Origin: an uncultured Eubacterium sp.
Lineage (GTDB): Bacteria; Bacillota; Clostridia; Peptostreptococcales; Anaerovoracaceae
Direction: 5' to 3'
NCBI GenBank assembly: GCA_900543485.1
Contig: UQRM01000019.1
Span: 1-43,612 of the forward strand
Length of the DNA stretch: 43,612 nucleotides
A program made the position numbers and the translations under genes. This document shows, piece by piece, positions 33,806-42,601 of the stretch. The notes below the pieces were generated by a model. The model was given only the letters and a program-made list of their open reading frames with translations, did not search any database and had not been told where the DNA came from. The number at the start of each line of letters is the position of its first letter. Positions within the stretch are counted from its first letter, which is position 1.

Positions 33806-35182
33806 CTATCTGTTCCTTCTGAAAAAGCTCAGTCTGCCTGTATCCTTTATCAGGGATTCGGTAATGACTCTGTCTTTCAGAAGACTCAGGAGAATGATCC
33901 TGTCGTTTTCATGTATTTCCGTATCGCCGTTAGGTATTATCACTTCTGCACCTCTGTGGATGGCAGCTATCAGTATACCGTCATGGAGATCAAGCTGGGA
34001 AAGAGGAGTATCCAGTATCTTCATGTGCGGAGTGGCGATTATTTCCATTATTTCAGCCTGTCCTTCGATCAGGTGAGAAGAGAGAATCTTTTTGGAACCC
34101 TGCACGAAGTGGAGTATGTTGCTGGTGGTTATATCGAGTGAGTTGAGAGCCATGTCGATCCCCATGCGGGAGATTATTTCCGCATAGCTTGTCCTGCTTA
34201 CGGTGGCTATCACGTCTTCTACCCCATGCTGTTTCGCGGTAAGGGCCAGCAGCAGATTGTCCTCGTCAAAGCCTGTGACGGTAACGAAGGCATCCATCAG
34301 GTCAAGGTTCTCCTCTTCCAGCAACGTCAGATCAGTAGCGTCGCCATGGAGTATCATCACGTCCTCGAGATGGGTGGACAGATAGTGGCAGCGCTCTTTG
34401 TCCCGTTCGATCAGTTTTACGGCAGCTCCGAATTCGGAAAGCATTTCGGCGAGATAAAAACCGGTCTTACCACCGCCAACGATCATTACTTTTTGCAGAT
34501 CAGTATACTTTCCCCGTTCGTGTACTTTCGAATTGAGCTCCAGGATAGGCGCTTTTTCGCCGATTATATATACGAAGTCGTTCTTGTCTATGATCTCGTC
34601 CCCATGAGGTATGATCACCTTGCCGTTTTTTGATATGGCTGCTACCAGCATGTTGGGAAGGATCCCGGGAACATCCCTCATGGACTTACCGATGAGTTTC
34701 GGGTATCGTTTTACAGGGAATTCTACCAATGACACTTTGCCGGATGAGAATATACCGTTGCTCAGAGTGTATTTCTCCGCCAGATATTTGTAGATCTCGA
34801 CAGTTATGCCCTGGTTTGGATTGACGATATGGTCTATATCCATCGTCTCCTTGATGAAATTTATCTGCTGCATGTGTTCCGGATCTCTTACTCTGGCAAC
34901 TACCTTATTGCAGCCCAGCTTTTTGGCAAAAGAAGCGATAATGATATTGGCTTCATCATTGAAGGTGGTCGCGATGAGATAATCGTAGGAATCGATATCC
35001 AGCTGTTTGAGTATTTTTATTTCCTTGGCGTTTCCATGGACCACCATGACATCCATCTGAGAGCTGATCTTTTCCAGCAACTCTTCATTGGTATCTATCA
35101 GTGTTACCGAGTGATCGCCGCCCAGCAATGCGGTAGCTACGTTTCTTCCCAGCTTGCCGGCGCCGACTATGGCTATTTTCAT
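33806..35182 (-). CDS. trkA: Trk potassium transporter regulatory subunit TrkA
   Basis: A 458-residue cytoplasmic gating subunit made of two similar halves, each a Rossmann (RCK_N) domain followed by a TrkA_C domain. The first nucleotide loop is GAGKLGRNVA (residues 7-16), the second GGGKTGFYLAEM (about 234). It binds NAD(H)/ATP-type ligands and gates the TrkH channel. The duplicated full-length form normally pairs with TrkH. ATG 35182 follows GGAGAG. First gene of the minus-strand operon; the promoter lies in the short divergent region shared with a metallo-hydrolase gene. Confidence 0.95.
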   Translation of the reverse strand: MKIAIVGAGKLGRNVATALLGGDHSVTLIDTNEELLEKISSQMDVMVVHGNAKEIKILKQLDIDSYDYLIATTFNDEANIIIASFAKKLGCNKVVARVRDPEHMQQINFIKETMDIDHIVNPNQGITVEIYKYLAEKYTLSNGIFSSGKVSLVEFPVKRYPKLIGKSMRDVPGILPNMLVAAISKNGKVIIPHGDEIIDKNDFVYIIGEKAPILELNSKVHERGKYTDLQKVMIVGGGKTGFYLAEMLSEFGAAVKLIERDKERCHYLSTHLEDVMILHGDATDLTLLEEENLDLMDAFVTVTGFDEDNLLLALTAKQHGVEDVIATVSRTSYAEIISRMGIDMALNSLDITTSNILHFVQGSKKILSSHLIEGQAEIMEIIATPHMKILDTPLSQLDLHDGILIAAIHRGAEVIIPNGDTEIHENDRIILLSLLKDRVITESLIKDTGRLSFFRRNR

Positions 35183-35244
35183 AACGTCTCTCCTGTACAG
35201 ACTAAGTTACCTGTGAAATATTGAACAGAATAATTCTACCACTT

Positions 35245-35296
35245 ATTATAGGGATTTCAACATATAATTGCAAGAAGAGCGCAAATGGATTAAAAT
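35245..35296. promoter_or_regulatory. Divergent promoters sharing one palindromic -35 box
   Basis: TTGCAA at 35268-35273 is its own reverse complement. To the left, 17 bases away, TATAAT reads on the minus strand (35250-35245) for trkA. To the right, also 17 bases away, TAAAAT (35291-35296) reads on the plus strand for the metallo-hydrolase gene. Both promoters are near consensus yet use the same hexamer, so polymerase can occupy only one at a time. Confidence 0.7.
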
Positions 35297-35330
35297 GTTT
35301 AAAGTGATATCGGGAAAGAGGTGAACTCAA

Positions 35331-35930
35331 ATGTTGAAGATAGAAAGACTGATATGCGGTATGCTGGAAAGCAACTGCTATGTGATATACCATGAAGATG
35401 GGGGCCAATGCTATGTGATAGATCCTGGATATGGAGCCAGGGCTATTTCGGATGTGATACGCACGCATTCATTGAAGCCGAAAGCCATATTGCTGACACA
35501 TCACCATTACGATCACGTGGGGGCAGTCAAAAAGCTCAGGGACGAATTTCCGTGTCCGGTGTATCTTCACCGGGCTGATTGTGATATGTACGGGAAGCCG
35601 GTGGATGTTTATATGGAAGATGGTGATATCATCGATCTTGAAGGAGAGCTGATCAGGGTCGTGAGCACTCCCGGACATACGAAGGGAAGCGTGTGCTTTC
35701 TCAGTGAGGCCAGCAAAGTCGTGTTCACAGGGGACACGGTGTTCAATGTTGATCTGGGCAGGACTGATCTGGAGGACGGCTCTGAAGCGGAGATGCGCGA
35801 CAGCATATTGAACGTGGTGGATGGATGGAACAACGATATGATGATATATCCGGGACACGGGGATGGATGTACCATGAAGACGGTCAGAAAGATAAATGCG
35901 GAATTCAATGAGATAGTGAACGGAAGGTAG
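35331..35930 (+). CDS. Metallo-beta-lactamase-fold hydrolase (glyoxalase II-like)
   Basis: A 199-residue metal-dependent hydrolase, probably a thioester or hydroxyacyl-glutathione-like hydrolase. The metal ligands are complete: HHHYDH in LLTHHHYDHVG (about residues 55-65), the His of STPGHTKGS (about 116), the Asp of VFTGDTVF (about 135) and the His of YPGHGDG (about 177). There is no signal peptide, so it acts in the cytoplasm. ATG 35331 follows GAGGTG. The family is large, so the substrate is open. It is followed four bases later by a HAD phosphatase gene and shares its promoter region with trkA. Confidence 0.92.
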   Translation: MLKIERLICGMLESNCYVIYHEDGGQCYVIDPGYGARAISDVIRTHSLKPKAILLTHHHYDHVGAVKKLRDEFPCPVYLHRADCDMYGKPVDVYMEDGDIIDLEGELIRVVSTPGHTKGSVCFLSEASKVVFTGDTVFNVDLGRTDLEDGSEAEMRDSILNVVDGWNNDMMIYPGHGDGCTMKTVRKINAEFNEIVNGR

Positions 35931-35934
35931 GAAA

Positions 35935-36759
35935 ATGACTGTAAAACTCATCGCTTTAGATATGGACGGGACGACGCTGAACAATGAAGGAAAGATAAGC
36001 GGACGCAACAGGAAGACGTTGGAAAAGGCCGCGGCAAAAGGTGTGAATATAGTGATCGCTACGGGAAGACCCAGATCAGCGCTGCCGAAAGATGTACTGG
36101 AGATAGGCGCTATCAGATACGCGCTCACATCCAATGGAGCCAGGATAACGGATCTGGCAGAGGGAAAGACTATATATGAAAACTGCATGTCGCCATTGGC
36201 GGCTGAACGTTCAGTGGAACTGCTGAGAAATTATCACTACGTCATCGAGTGTTTCATAGATGGCGTTGCCTACATAGACAAATGGTACTACGATGAAGTG
36301 AAGCAGTCGGGAGAAAGCTTCAGAAGCGTCAGTTACATCCTCAACACCAGGAATCCGGTGGAAGACATATATCAGTTCATCCTTGAACATCGAAACTCCA
36401 TCGAAAATATAAATATAAATTTCGAGGATATTTCGGAAAAACCGGCCATGAGGGAAAGGCTGCTGACGATACCGGAGGCTACTATAACCAGTTCCTTTAA
36501 TCATAATCTTGAAATAGGCGGGGCTACCACCAGTAAGGCTGACGCGTTGGAACACATGTGCCAGATATTCGGCGTCGGACAGGACGAGATGATGGCGGTG
36601 GGTGACAGCCCTAACGATATAGCGATGCTGAAAGCTTCCGGGATACCGGTAGCTGTGGGCAACGCTAAGGATGAGGTCAAGGCAGTGGCCAGATATATAG
36701 CTCCTACCAACCAGGAGGATGGAGTGGCTGATGCCATAGAGAAGTTCGTTCTGGGATGA
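35935..36759 (+). CDS. Cof-type HAD-family phosphatase
   Basis: A 274-residue sugar-phosphatase-like hydrolase of the Cof/YidA group. HAD motif I is ALDMDGTTL (nucleophile Asp 9, acid Asp 11), motif II is IATGRPRS (about 42), and motifs III/IV are seen in TSKADALEHMC and AVGDSPNDIAML (about 222). The cap insertion between motifs II and III is of the C2 type. Substrates of such enzymes are typically sugar phosphates or flavin/pyridoxal phosphates; the specific one is unknown. ATG 35935 lies four bases after the preceding stop codon, indicating an operon. A terminator follows. Confidence 0.92.
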   Translation: MTVKLIALDMDGTTLNNEGKISGRNRKTLEKAAAKGVNIVIATGRPRSALPKDVLEIGAIRYALTSNGARITDLAEGKTIYENCMSPLAAERSVELLRNYHYVIECFIDGVAYIDKWYYDEVKQSGESFRSVSYILNTRNPVEDIYQFILEHRNSIENININFEDISEKPAMRERLLTIPEATITSSFNHNLEIGGATTSKADALEHMCQIFGVGQDEMMAVGDSPNDIAMLKASGIPVAVGNAKDEVKAVARYIAPTNQEDGVADAIEKFVLG

Positions 36760-36847
36760 AACGTCGCGAGATGGTCGGCGACTCTGAGCGGATCTGCGGA
36801 TCCGGCGACCGCCTGTCCGGTCTCAGGCATGTCGAAAAGCTGAGTGT

Positions 36848-36897
36848 AAAATCATTTAAAATCACATAGGAATCATATGAGAATCATATGGGAATCG
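36848..36897. repeat. Short tandem repeats with 11-bp period
   Basis: AATCA recurs at 36850, 36860, 36871, 36882 and (as AATCG) 36893; the best two units read GAATCATATGA and GAATCATATGG back to back. The period matches one helical turn. They lie just before the terminator of the HAD gene; no function is known. Confidence 0.6.
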
Positions 36898-36899
36898 AA

Positions 36900-36946
36900 G
36901 AGTCCAATTACCGACAGTGTGTCCGGTGATTGGGCTCCTTTGATTT
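36900..36946 (+). terminator. Terminator after the HAD phosphatase gene
   Basis: A 14-bp stem (36900-36913 with 36924-36937, two G-U pairs) followed by CTTTGATTTT. Behind it a weaker ATTTTGC/GCAAAAT hairpin spans about 36953-36978. These, the repeats and the yraN promoter make up the 36760-37100 gap. Confidence 0.65.
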
Positions 36947-37004
36947 TATATGCATTTTGCGGCAAGACGCGGCAAAATTATTTGAATGAGTGAAGCGAAT
37001 TCTC

Positions 37005-37055
37005 TTGACACGACATATATTACATATTATTATATTTATGTAAAAAAATGTAATA
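37005..37055 (+). promoter_or_regulatory. Promoter of the yraN-comM-dprA operon with flanking inverted repeat
   Basis: TTGACA (37005-37010), 17 bases, TATTAT (37028-37033). TATTACAT (37018-37025) and its exact inverse ATGTAATA (37048-37055) bracket the -10 box and transcript start, suggesting an operator for an unknown regulator. Confidence 0.65.
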
Positions 37056-37100
37056 ATAAGTTGCGGTAAATACGGAAAGAGCGAAAAAGGGGAACGGAAC

Positions 37101-37448
37101 ATGGGAAATGTGAATAACGTCGTCATCGGGAGGATCGGCGAGGAAGCGGCTGCCGGGATGCTGGAAGCTGAAGGGTACAGGATATTGGAGCGCAATTATA
37201 TGAGCCCTGAAGGGGAGATAGATATCATCGCGGAAAAGGATGCGGATATCGTTTTTATCGAGGTCAAAGCGAGGAGAGGGATCCTTTATGGCAGACCATG
37301 CGAGGCGGTAAGTGCCAGGAAAAGACGGAGGCTGAAGAGCGCGGCGGTATGCTATCTGCGGGAAAGAAAGCCCGGGGAACGGATATATGGAAGGATGAGG
37401 TTCGACGTAGTGGAAGTGGTGGTAAATCATATTATGGACGCGTTTTGA
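37101..37448 (+). CDS. yraN: UPF0102 (YraN) endonuclease-fold protein
   Basis: A 115-residue protein with the restriction-endonuclease-like fold: G-x-x-GE near the start (GRIGEEAAAGML), then GEIDIIAEKDADIVFIEVKARR (about residues 38-59) holding the D...ExK metal-site pattern. The family is widespread and thought to act on nucleic acids, but its precise role is not established. ATG 37101 follows GGGGAACGG. It begins a compact cluster with comM and dprA (15 and 22 bp gaps), pointing to DNA uptake or processing. Confidence 0.92.
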   Translation: MGNVNNVVIGRIGEEAAAGMLEAEGYRILERNYMSPEGEIDIIAEKDADIVFIEVKARRGILYGRPCEAVSARKRRRLKSAAVCYLRERKPGERIYGRMRFDVVEVVVNHIMDAF

Positions 37449-37463
37449 ACAGGGGGGAGAAGA

Positions 37464-38996
37464 ATGCTTGCAAAGGTAAAAACCGCTACTCTGGCAGGCG
37501 TAAAGGGCAGCGTGGTGACGGTGGAGACAGATATGCACAGAGGTCTGCCCGCGCTGAACATCGTAGGGCTGGCGGATGCCACCATAAGGGAGGCTTGCGG
37601 CAGAGTGAAACCGGCGATCATGAATTCCGGTTTCCATTTCCCGGATGGAAGAGTGACCGTGAACCTGGTCCCGGCAGGCAAGCGCAAGGAAGGAAGCCAT
37701 TTCGATTTGCCTATAGCAATAGGTATAATGGCGGTAGAGCAAAACGTATCTTCGGTCCTGGCGAAGGGAACGACGGCGTTTCTGGGTGAGATATCCCTTG
37801 ATGGGACTGTGAATCCCATAGCCGGCGCGCTGCCGTTAGCTATGAGCCTCAGGGAAGCAGGGATAGAATGGGTGCTGCTGCCTGAAGCTAATGCGGAGGA
37901 AGTGGCAGTCCTGAGAGATCTCAAGATACTTCCTGTGAAAGACTTGCGGCAGGCGGCGGGACATGTCTTTGGGAATGAGAAAATAGCGATATATAATAAT
38001 AGAAGAGAGACGTGGAGCCGGAAAGAAAACCGGGAAGATTTCTCGCAGGTAGTAGGACAGGAGACCGCGAAAAGGGCGGTCACCATCGGCGTGGCGGGAA
38101 ATCATGGGTTGCTGATGATAGGAGGACCGGGGTGCGGGAAGACTATGATAGCAAAGCGAGTACCTACCATAATGCCCGAGCTGACCTATGAGGAAATGCT
38201 GGAGATAACGGGGATCTACAGTGTTGCGGGGCTTTTGGGGAGGGAGAGACCGGTGATCGGCGAAAGGCCTTTTCGCAGCCCTCATCATACGATTTCCATG
38301 GCCGCTCTTATAGGCGGCGGGAACAGACCGAAGCCGGGGGAATTATCGCTGGCTCACAGAGGCGTGCTGTTTCTGGATGAGCTGGGAGAATTCGACAGCA
38401 AGGTCATTGACTCTATGAGGCAGCCGTTGGAGAGCGGACGTGTCATGATAAACCGAAGCATGGAAGAAGTCGTGTTCCCCTCCAGCGTGATGCTAATTGC
38501 GGCGGCCAATCCATGCAGATGCGGCAATCTATGGGATGACAGGAAGGTGTGCACATGTACCAGGAGACAGCTGGACAGCTACAGGAGAAAACTTTCAGGA
38601 CCCTTTGCCGACAGGATAGACATGCACATCAGAATGGATCCTGTGAAGAAGGAATATCTCACCGCCGACGGTATGAGAAACAGCCTTATTTCGATTTCTT
38701 CCGGCGAGATGAGGGAGATGGTTCGAAAGGCCAGGCGGATACAGCGTGAAAGATACAAGGGTACAGACTATGAAAATAATGGAGGGCTGGATGAGAGCGG
38801 TCTGGAAAGGTTTTGCGAGACAGACAAGAAAGGGCGCAGTCTCATGGCAGAAGCGCACGACAGGATGGGACTGACCATGCGGGCGTACGGCAAGCTGCTG
38901 AAGGTTGCCAGGACTATCGCGGATCTGGAGGAAGCGGATATCATAAGAGAAGAACATGTGGCGGAGGCGCTGATGTACAGGACATCGGGCTTCTGA
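37464..38996 (+). CDS. comM: ComM/YifB-family magnesium chelatase-like AAA+ ATPase
   Basis: A 510-residue protein with an N-terminal Lon-like subdomain (residues 1-170: VETDMHRGLPALNIVGLADATIREA), a AAA+ core with Walker A MIGGPGCGKTMIAKR (about 218) and Walker B GVLFLDELGEF (about 300), and the chelatase-like C-terminal domain containing ANPCRCG and a CTCTR zinc-type pair. ComM is a hexameric branch-migration helicase that extends heteroduplex during natural transformation. ATG 37464 follows GGGGGGAG. Next to dprA, this supports recombination of incoming DNA; other competence genes are not in the window. Confidence 0.94.
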   Translation: MLAKVKTATLAGVKGSVVTVETDMHRGLPALNIVGLADATIREACGRVKPAIMNSGFHFPDGRVTVNLVPAGKRKEGSHFDLPIAIGIMAVEQNVSSVLAKGTTAFLGEISLDGTVNPIAGALPLAMSLREAGIEWVLLPEANAEEVAVLRDLKILPVKDLRQAAGHVFGNEKIAIYNNRRETWSRKENREDFSQVVGQETAKRAVTIGVAGNHGLLMIGGPGCGKTMIAKRVPTIMPELTYEEMLEITGIYSVAGLLGRERPVIGERPFRSPHHTISMAALIGGGNRPKPGELSLAHRGVLFLDELGEFDSKVIDSMRQPLESGRVMINRSMEEVVFPSSVMLIAAANPCRCGNLWDDRKVCTCTRRQLDSYRRKLSGPFADRIDMHIRMDPVKKEYLTADGMRNSLISISSGEMREMVRKARRIQRERYKGTDYENNGGLDESGLERFCETDKKGRSLMAEAHDRMGLTMRAYGKLLKVARTIADLEEADIIREEHVAEALMYRTSGF

Positions 38997-39018
38997 ACAG
39001 GGGGTGCGGGAGGAGATC

Positions 39019-39897
39019 ATGCTGACGAAACGGGGAAACACAGATGTGGAGATGATAAGGCCGGGAATGCGGCAATATCCTGATATGCTGCGGGAAATCC
39101 CTGATTTCCCGAAACAGCTTTATTGCAAGGGGAATACGGAGATCCTCGGAAAGAGATGTGTGGCGGTGGTGGGTTCGAGGAATACTACGACATATGGCCG
39201 TTCCACAGCTGTCAGATTCGCGGGAGCTATTGCGGAGGCCGGACTGACGGTAGTCAGCGGCCTGGCCCGGGGAATAGATACATGCGCTCATAGAGGCGCT
39301 CTCGATGCCGGCGGCGAGACGGTAGCTGTGCTGGGATGTGGAGTGAACGTATGTTATCCCGGGGAAAACGCCGGGCTCAAAAAGGAGATCGAGGAAAATG
39401 GTCTGGTGCTTTCTGAATATCTTCCGGACGAGGAACCGAAGCGGTATTATTTCCCTCAGCGCAACAGGATAATAAGCGGGTTGGCGGAGATCACTCTGGT
39501 GGTGCAGGCCGGCGCAGGCAGCGGCGCGTTGATAACAGCCGGGCTGGCGGCAGAGCAGGGAAGGGAAGTCTGCACAGTCCCCGGCAATGTGGACAGCCAG
39601 TACAATATGGGCAGCAACAAGTTGATCCAGGAAGGGGCTTGCGCTGTATTGAGCCCTGGCGATGTGCTTGAAATGATGGGGGTAAGCGTGTTGTCTGGAA
39701 GACAGGCGGAAGAATTACTGGGCGAGAGTGAGCTGCAGGTTTTCCATGCCTTGGAGAAGCACGGTGAAATGACTCTTGATGAACTGTGCGTAGCGTTAGG
39801 GAAACCGCCGGCCCGTGTGGCGGGGATAGTATCTGTGATGGAAATGAAAGGCGTCATTTTTTCAGGCATGGGTAAAATTTTTATTGCAAAAGGGTAA
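39019..39897 (+). CDS. dprA: DNA-processing protein DprA
   Basis: A 292-residue protein loading RecA onto single-stranded DNA taken up during transformation. The Rossmann-like core shows VAVVGSRNTTTYGR (about residue 49), VVSGLARGIDTCAHRGAL (about 78) and YYFPQRNRIISGLA (about 144), followed by GSGALITAGLA; the C-terminal winged helix (about 230-292) is intact. The N-terminal SAM-like domain found in many DprA proteins is reduced. The start is ATG 39019 after GGGAGGAG; an in-frame GTG at 39004 lies before the ribosome binding site. The topA promoter is embedded in its last codons. Confidence 0.94.
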   Translation: MLTKRGNTDVEMIRPGMRQYPDMLREIPDFPKQLYCKGNTEILGKRCVAVVGSRNTTTYGRSTAVRFAGAIAEAGLTVVSGLARGIDTCAHRGALDAGGETVAVLGCGVNVCYPGENAGLKKEIEENGLVLSEYLPDEEPKRYYFPQRNRIISGLAEITLVVQAGAGSGALITAGLAAEQGREVCTVPGNVDSQYNMGSNKLIQEGACAVLSPGDVLEMMGVSVLSGRQAEELLGESELQVFHALEKHGEMTLDELCVALGKPPARVAGIVSVMEMKGVIFSGMGKIFIAKG

Positions 39898-39912
39898 AAA
39901 TATACATATAAT
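39884..39912 (+). promoter_or_regulatory. Promoter of the topA-hslV-hslU run
   Basis: TTGCAA (39884-39889), 17 bases, TATAAT (39907-39912). The -35 box lies within the last codons of dprA, 44 bp before the topA start. Confidence 0.7.
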
Positions 39913-39955
39913 CAAATACTAGAAGCTGAACTTAGGTAAAAAAGGAGGAGTCTTC

Positions 39956-42013
39956 ATGGCTGCAGCAAAGAAAATACTGGTAATAGTAGAGTCTCCATCG
40001 AAGGCCAAGACCATAGGAAAGTTTTTGGGCGGACGGTATAAAGTCATCGCGTCAGTCGGACATGTCCGCGATCTGCCTAAGAGCAAACTGGGAATAGATA
40101 TAGAAAACGACTTTGAACCTCAATACATATCTATAAGAGGTAAAGGAGATATCATAAAGGAATTGAAGAAGGAAGCCAAGAATGCGTCTAAAGTCTATCT
40201 GGCCACTGACCCGGACAGAGAGGGAGAAGCCATATCTTGGCATTTGGCGTTTTTGTTGGGGATAGATCCGGACGCTCCATGCAGGATCGTGTTCAACGAG
40301 ATAACAGAGCGGGCTATCAAGGAGGCTATCAAGAACCCCAGACCTATCGATCTGAGCCTGGTGGACGCACAGCAGGCTCGCCGCGTACTGGACAGACTGG
40401 TAGGATATCAGATAAGTCCGCTGCTTTGGAGAAAGGTGAGAAGAGGACTTTCCGCCGGCAGAGTACAGTCCGCCGCTCTCAAGATAATATGCGACAGGGA
40501 AAACGAGATAAAGAATTTCAAGCCTCAGGAATTCTGGACCATCACGGCTGAATTCAGCAAGAAAAAGAAATTCACAGCCCGGTTGACGGAGTACAGAGGC
40601 GAGAAGATACTCATAGAGAACAAGGAGAAGAATGATGCAGTATTGGAAGAGCTGAAAAAGGGCGAATTTGTCGTAAAGAGCCTGGAGGAAAAGGACAGGA
40701 CCAGGCGGGCGGCAGCGCCGTTCACCACCAGCAGTCTCCAGCAGGATGCTGCCAACAAGCTTAATTTTTCCACCAGGAAGACGATGATGATAGCTCAGCA
40801 GCTCTATGAAGGTATCGAGGTCAAAGGAAGAGGGATCATTGGTCTGGTGTCATACATCAGGACCGATTCGGTGAGGATATCCGATGAAGCAAGGGCTGCG
40901 TCCAGGGAATTTATCGTAAATACTATGGGCGAGCAGTATTACGGCAACAACGTCTACAAAAACAGAAAGAAGGATGTCCAGGATGCTCACGAGGCTATAA
41001 GACCCAGCTATGTGGAGCTTGAACCTGAGTCTGTCAAGGAATCCCTCAGCAGAGATCAGTATAAATTGTACAGCCTCATCTGGAACAGATTCGTAGCCAG
41101 CCAGATGGCTCCGGCCAAGTTTAAGGCTTTAAGTGTGGTCATCGCCAATGGTGACTATGATTTCAAGGCGAACGGATCGAAGATGTTGTTCGACGGGTTC
41201 CTGAAAGTTTACTCGATGTCAAAGGACGATGAGGCCGACAGACTGCTTCCCGATATGGAAAAAGGAGAGGTACTGCAGGCAGTCGATATAGAAGGTCAGC
41301 AGAACTTTACCCAGCCGCCGGCCAGGTTTACGGAGGCCAGTCTGGTGAAAGATCTGGAGGAAAAGGACATAGGGCGTCCGAGTACCTATGCGCCTATCGT
41401 GGCGACTCTGACTGACAGAAAATATATTTCAAAAGAAAAAAAATCATTGATTCCTACGGAATTGGGGTTTATAGTAACTGATATGATGGAGCAATACTTC
41501 AAGGAGATCGTGGACGCGGGATTCACGGCCCAGATGGAGGAAAACCTCGATGATATAGAGACCAAAGGTGTCAGATGGAAAAGTGTCATAGAGGACTTTT
41601 ACGATACCTTGAAGGATGAGCTGAAGACAGCTGATGAACAGATAGAAAAGGTCGAATTCAAGGAAGAACCTACGGGAGAGCTGTGTGAAAAATGCGGAAA
41701 GCCTATGGTGATCAAACACGGACGGTTCGGGGACTTCGTGGCATGTACCGGTTATCCGGAATGCAAGAATACCAAACCTATCGTGAAGACTATCGATGTC
41801 AAATGTCCTAAATGCGGTAAAGATATCGTGGTAAGGAAGAGCAGGAAAGGCAGGATTTTTTACGGATGCAGCGGTTACCCTGACTGTGACCAGGTGTTCT
41901 GGAATAAGCCGGTAAATAAGAAGTGTCCCAAGTGCGGGTCTCTCCTGGTCGAAAAGAAGGGCAAGGATACTAAATACGCATGTTCCAACAGCGAATGCGA
42001 TTACAGGGAATAG
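39956..42013 (+). CDS. topA: DNA topoisomerase I
   Basis: A 685-residue type IA topoisomerase relaxing negative supercoils. The TOPRIM domain is at the N-terminus (VIVESPSKAKTIGKFLG; acid triad in YLATDPDREGEAISWHL, about residue 82), the active-site Tyr lies in GLVSYIRTDSVRIS (about 302), and three C-terminal zinc ribbons follow (CEKCGKP...C..C about 577; CPKCGKD about 620; CPKCGSL about 660). ATG 39956 follows AAGGAGGAG. The order dprA-topA-hslV-hslU is a conserved Firmicutes arrangement; trmFO and xerC, often between topA and hslV, are missing here. Confidence 0.97.
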   Translation: MAAAKKILVIVESPSKAKTIGKFLGGRYKVIASVGHVRDLPKSKLGIDIENDFEPQYISIRGKGDIIKELKKEAKNASKVYLATDPDREGEAISWHLAFLLGIDPDAPCRIVFNEITERAIKEAIKNPRPIDLSLVDAQQARRVLDRLVGYQISPLLWRKVRRGLSAGRVQSAALKIICDRENEIKNFKPQEFWTITAEFSKKKKFTARLTEYRGEKILIENKEKNDAVLEELKKGEFVVKSLEEKDRTRRAAAPFTTSSLQQDAANKLNFSTRKTMMIAQQLYEGIEVKGRGIIGLVSYIRTDSVRISDEARAASREFIVNTMGEQYYGNNVYKNRKKDVQDAHEAIRPSYVELEPESVKESLSRDQYKLYSLIWNRFVASQMAPAKFKALSVVIANGDYDFKANGSKMLFDGFLKVYSMSKDDEADRLLPDMEKGEVLQAVDIEGQQNFTQPPARFTEASLVKDLEEKDIGRPSTYAPIVATLTDRKYISKEKKSLIPTELGFIVTDMMEQYFKEIVDAGFTAQMEENLDDIETKGVRWKSVIEDFYDTLKDELKTADEQIEKVEFKEEPTGELCEKCGKPMVIKHGRFGDFVACTGYPECKNTKPIVKTIDVKCPKCGKDIVVRKSRKGRIFYGCSGYPDCDQVFWNKPVNKKCPKCGSLLVEKKGKDTKYACSNSECDYRE

Positions 42014-42051
42014 GGCTGGCGAAAGTGTCGGCGCGGTAAAAGGAGGTAAAT

Positions 42052-42591
42052 ATGGTTCAATTTCATGCGACAACGATCGTAGCAGTGAGAAGAGGACCTG
42101 ACGATATCTGCATAGGCGGAGACGGACAGGTCACGATGGGAGAAACTGCCATTATGAAGAATGGCGCGAAGAAAGTCAAGAAAATTTATAAGAATTCAAT
42201 AATAACGGGATTTGCAGGTTCAGTAGCCGATGCCTTTTCTCTTACGGAGAAGTTTGAAGGTAAGCTGGATGAGCACGGGGGAAATCTTAAGAGAGCGGCC
42301 GTGGCGCTGGCTCAGCTTTGGCGTTCGGACAAAGCCATGAGGAACCTGGAGGCTCTCATGATAGTGGCTGATAAGAACGATATGCTGGTGCTGTCAGGAA
42401 CAGGCGAAGTCATAGAACCCGACCAGCCATTCGTAGCCATAGGTTCGGGAGGCAATTACGCTTATTCGGCAGCCAACGCTCTTTACAACAACACGGATCT
42501 GGGGGCGGAAGATATAGTGAGAAAATCATTGGAGATAGCCGCATCCATATGCGTCTACACCAATGACCATATTACCATAGAAAAGTTATAG
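42052..42591 (+). CDS. hslV: ATP-dependent protease proteolytic subunit HslV
   Basis: A 179-residue peptidase forming a double hexamer capped by the HslU ATPase. The active site is the N-terminal Thr exposed after removal of the propeptide: here MVQFHA precedes TTIVAVRRG, so a six-residue propeptide is predicted, longer than the single Met of many HslV proteins. Further marks: GDGQVTMGETAIMK, GFAGSVADAFSL and AIGSGGNYAYSAA. ATG 42052 follows AAAGGAGG. It lies 10 bp before hslU and is cotranscribed. Confidence 0.96.
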   Translation: MVQFHATTIVAVRRGPDDICIGGDGQVTMGETAIMKNGAKKVKKIYKNSIITGFAGSVADAFSLTEKFEGKLDEHGGNLKRAAVALAQLWRSDKAMRNLEALMIVADKNDMLVLSGTGEVIEPDQPFVAIGSGGNYAYSAANALYNNTDLGAEDIVRKSLEIAASICVYTNDHITIEKL

Positions 42592-42601
42592 GAGGTAAGG
42601 G

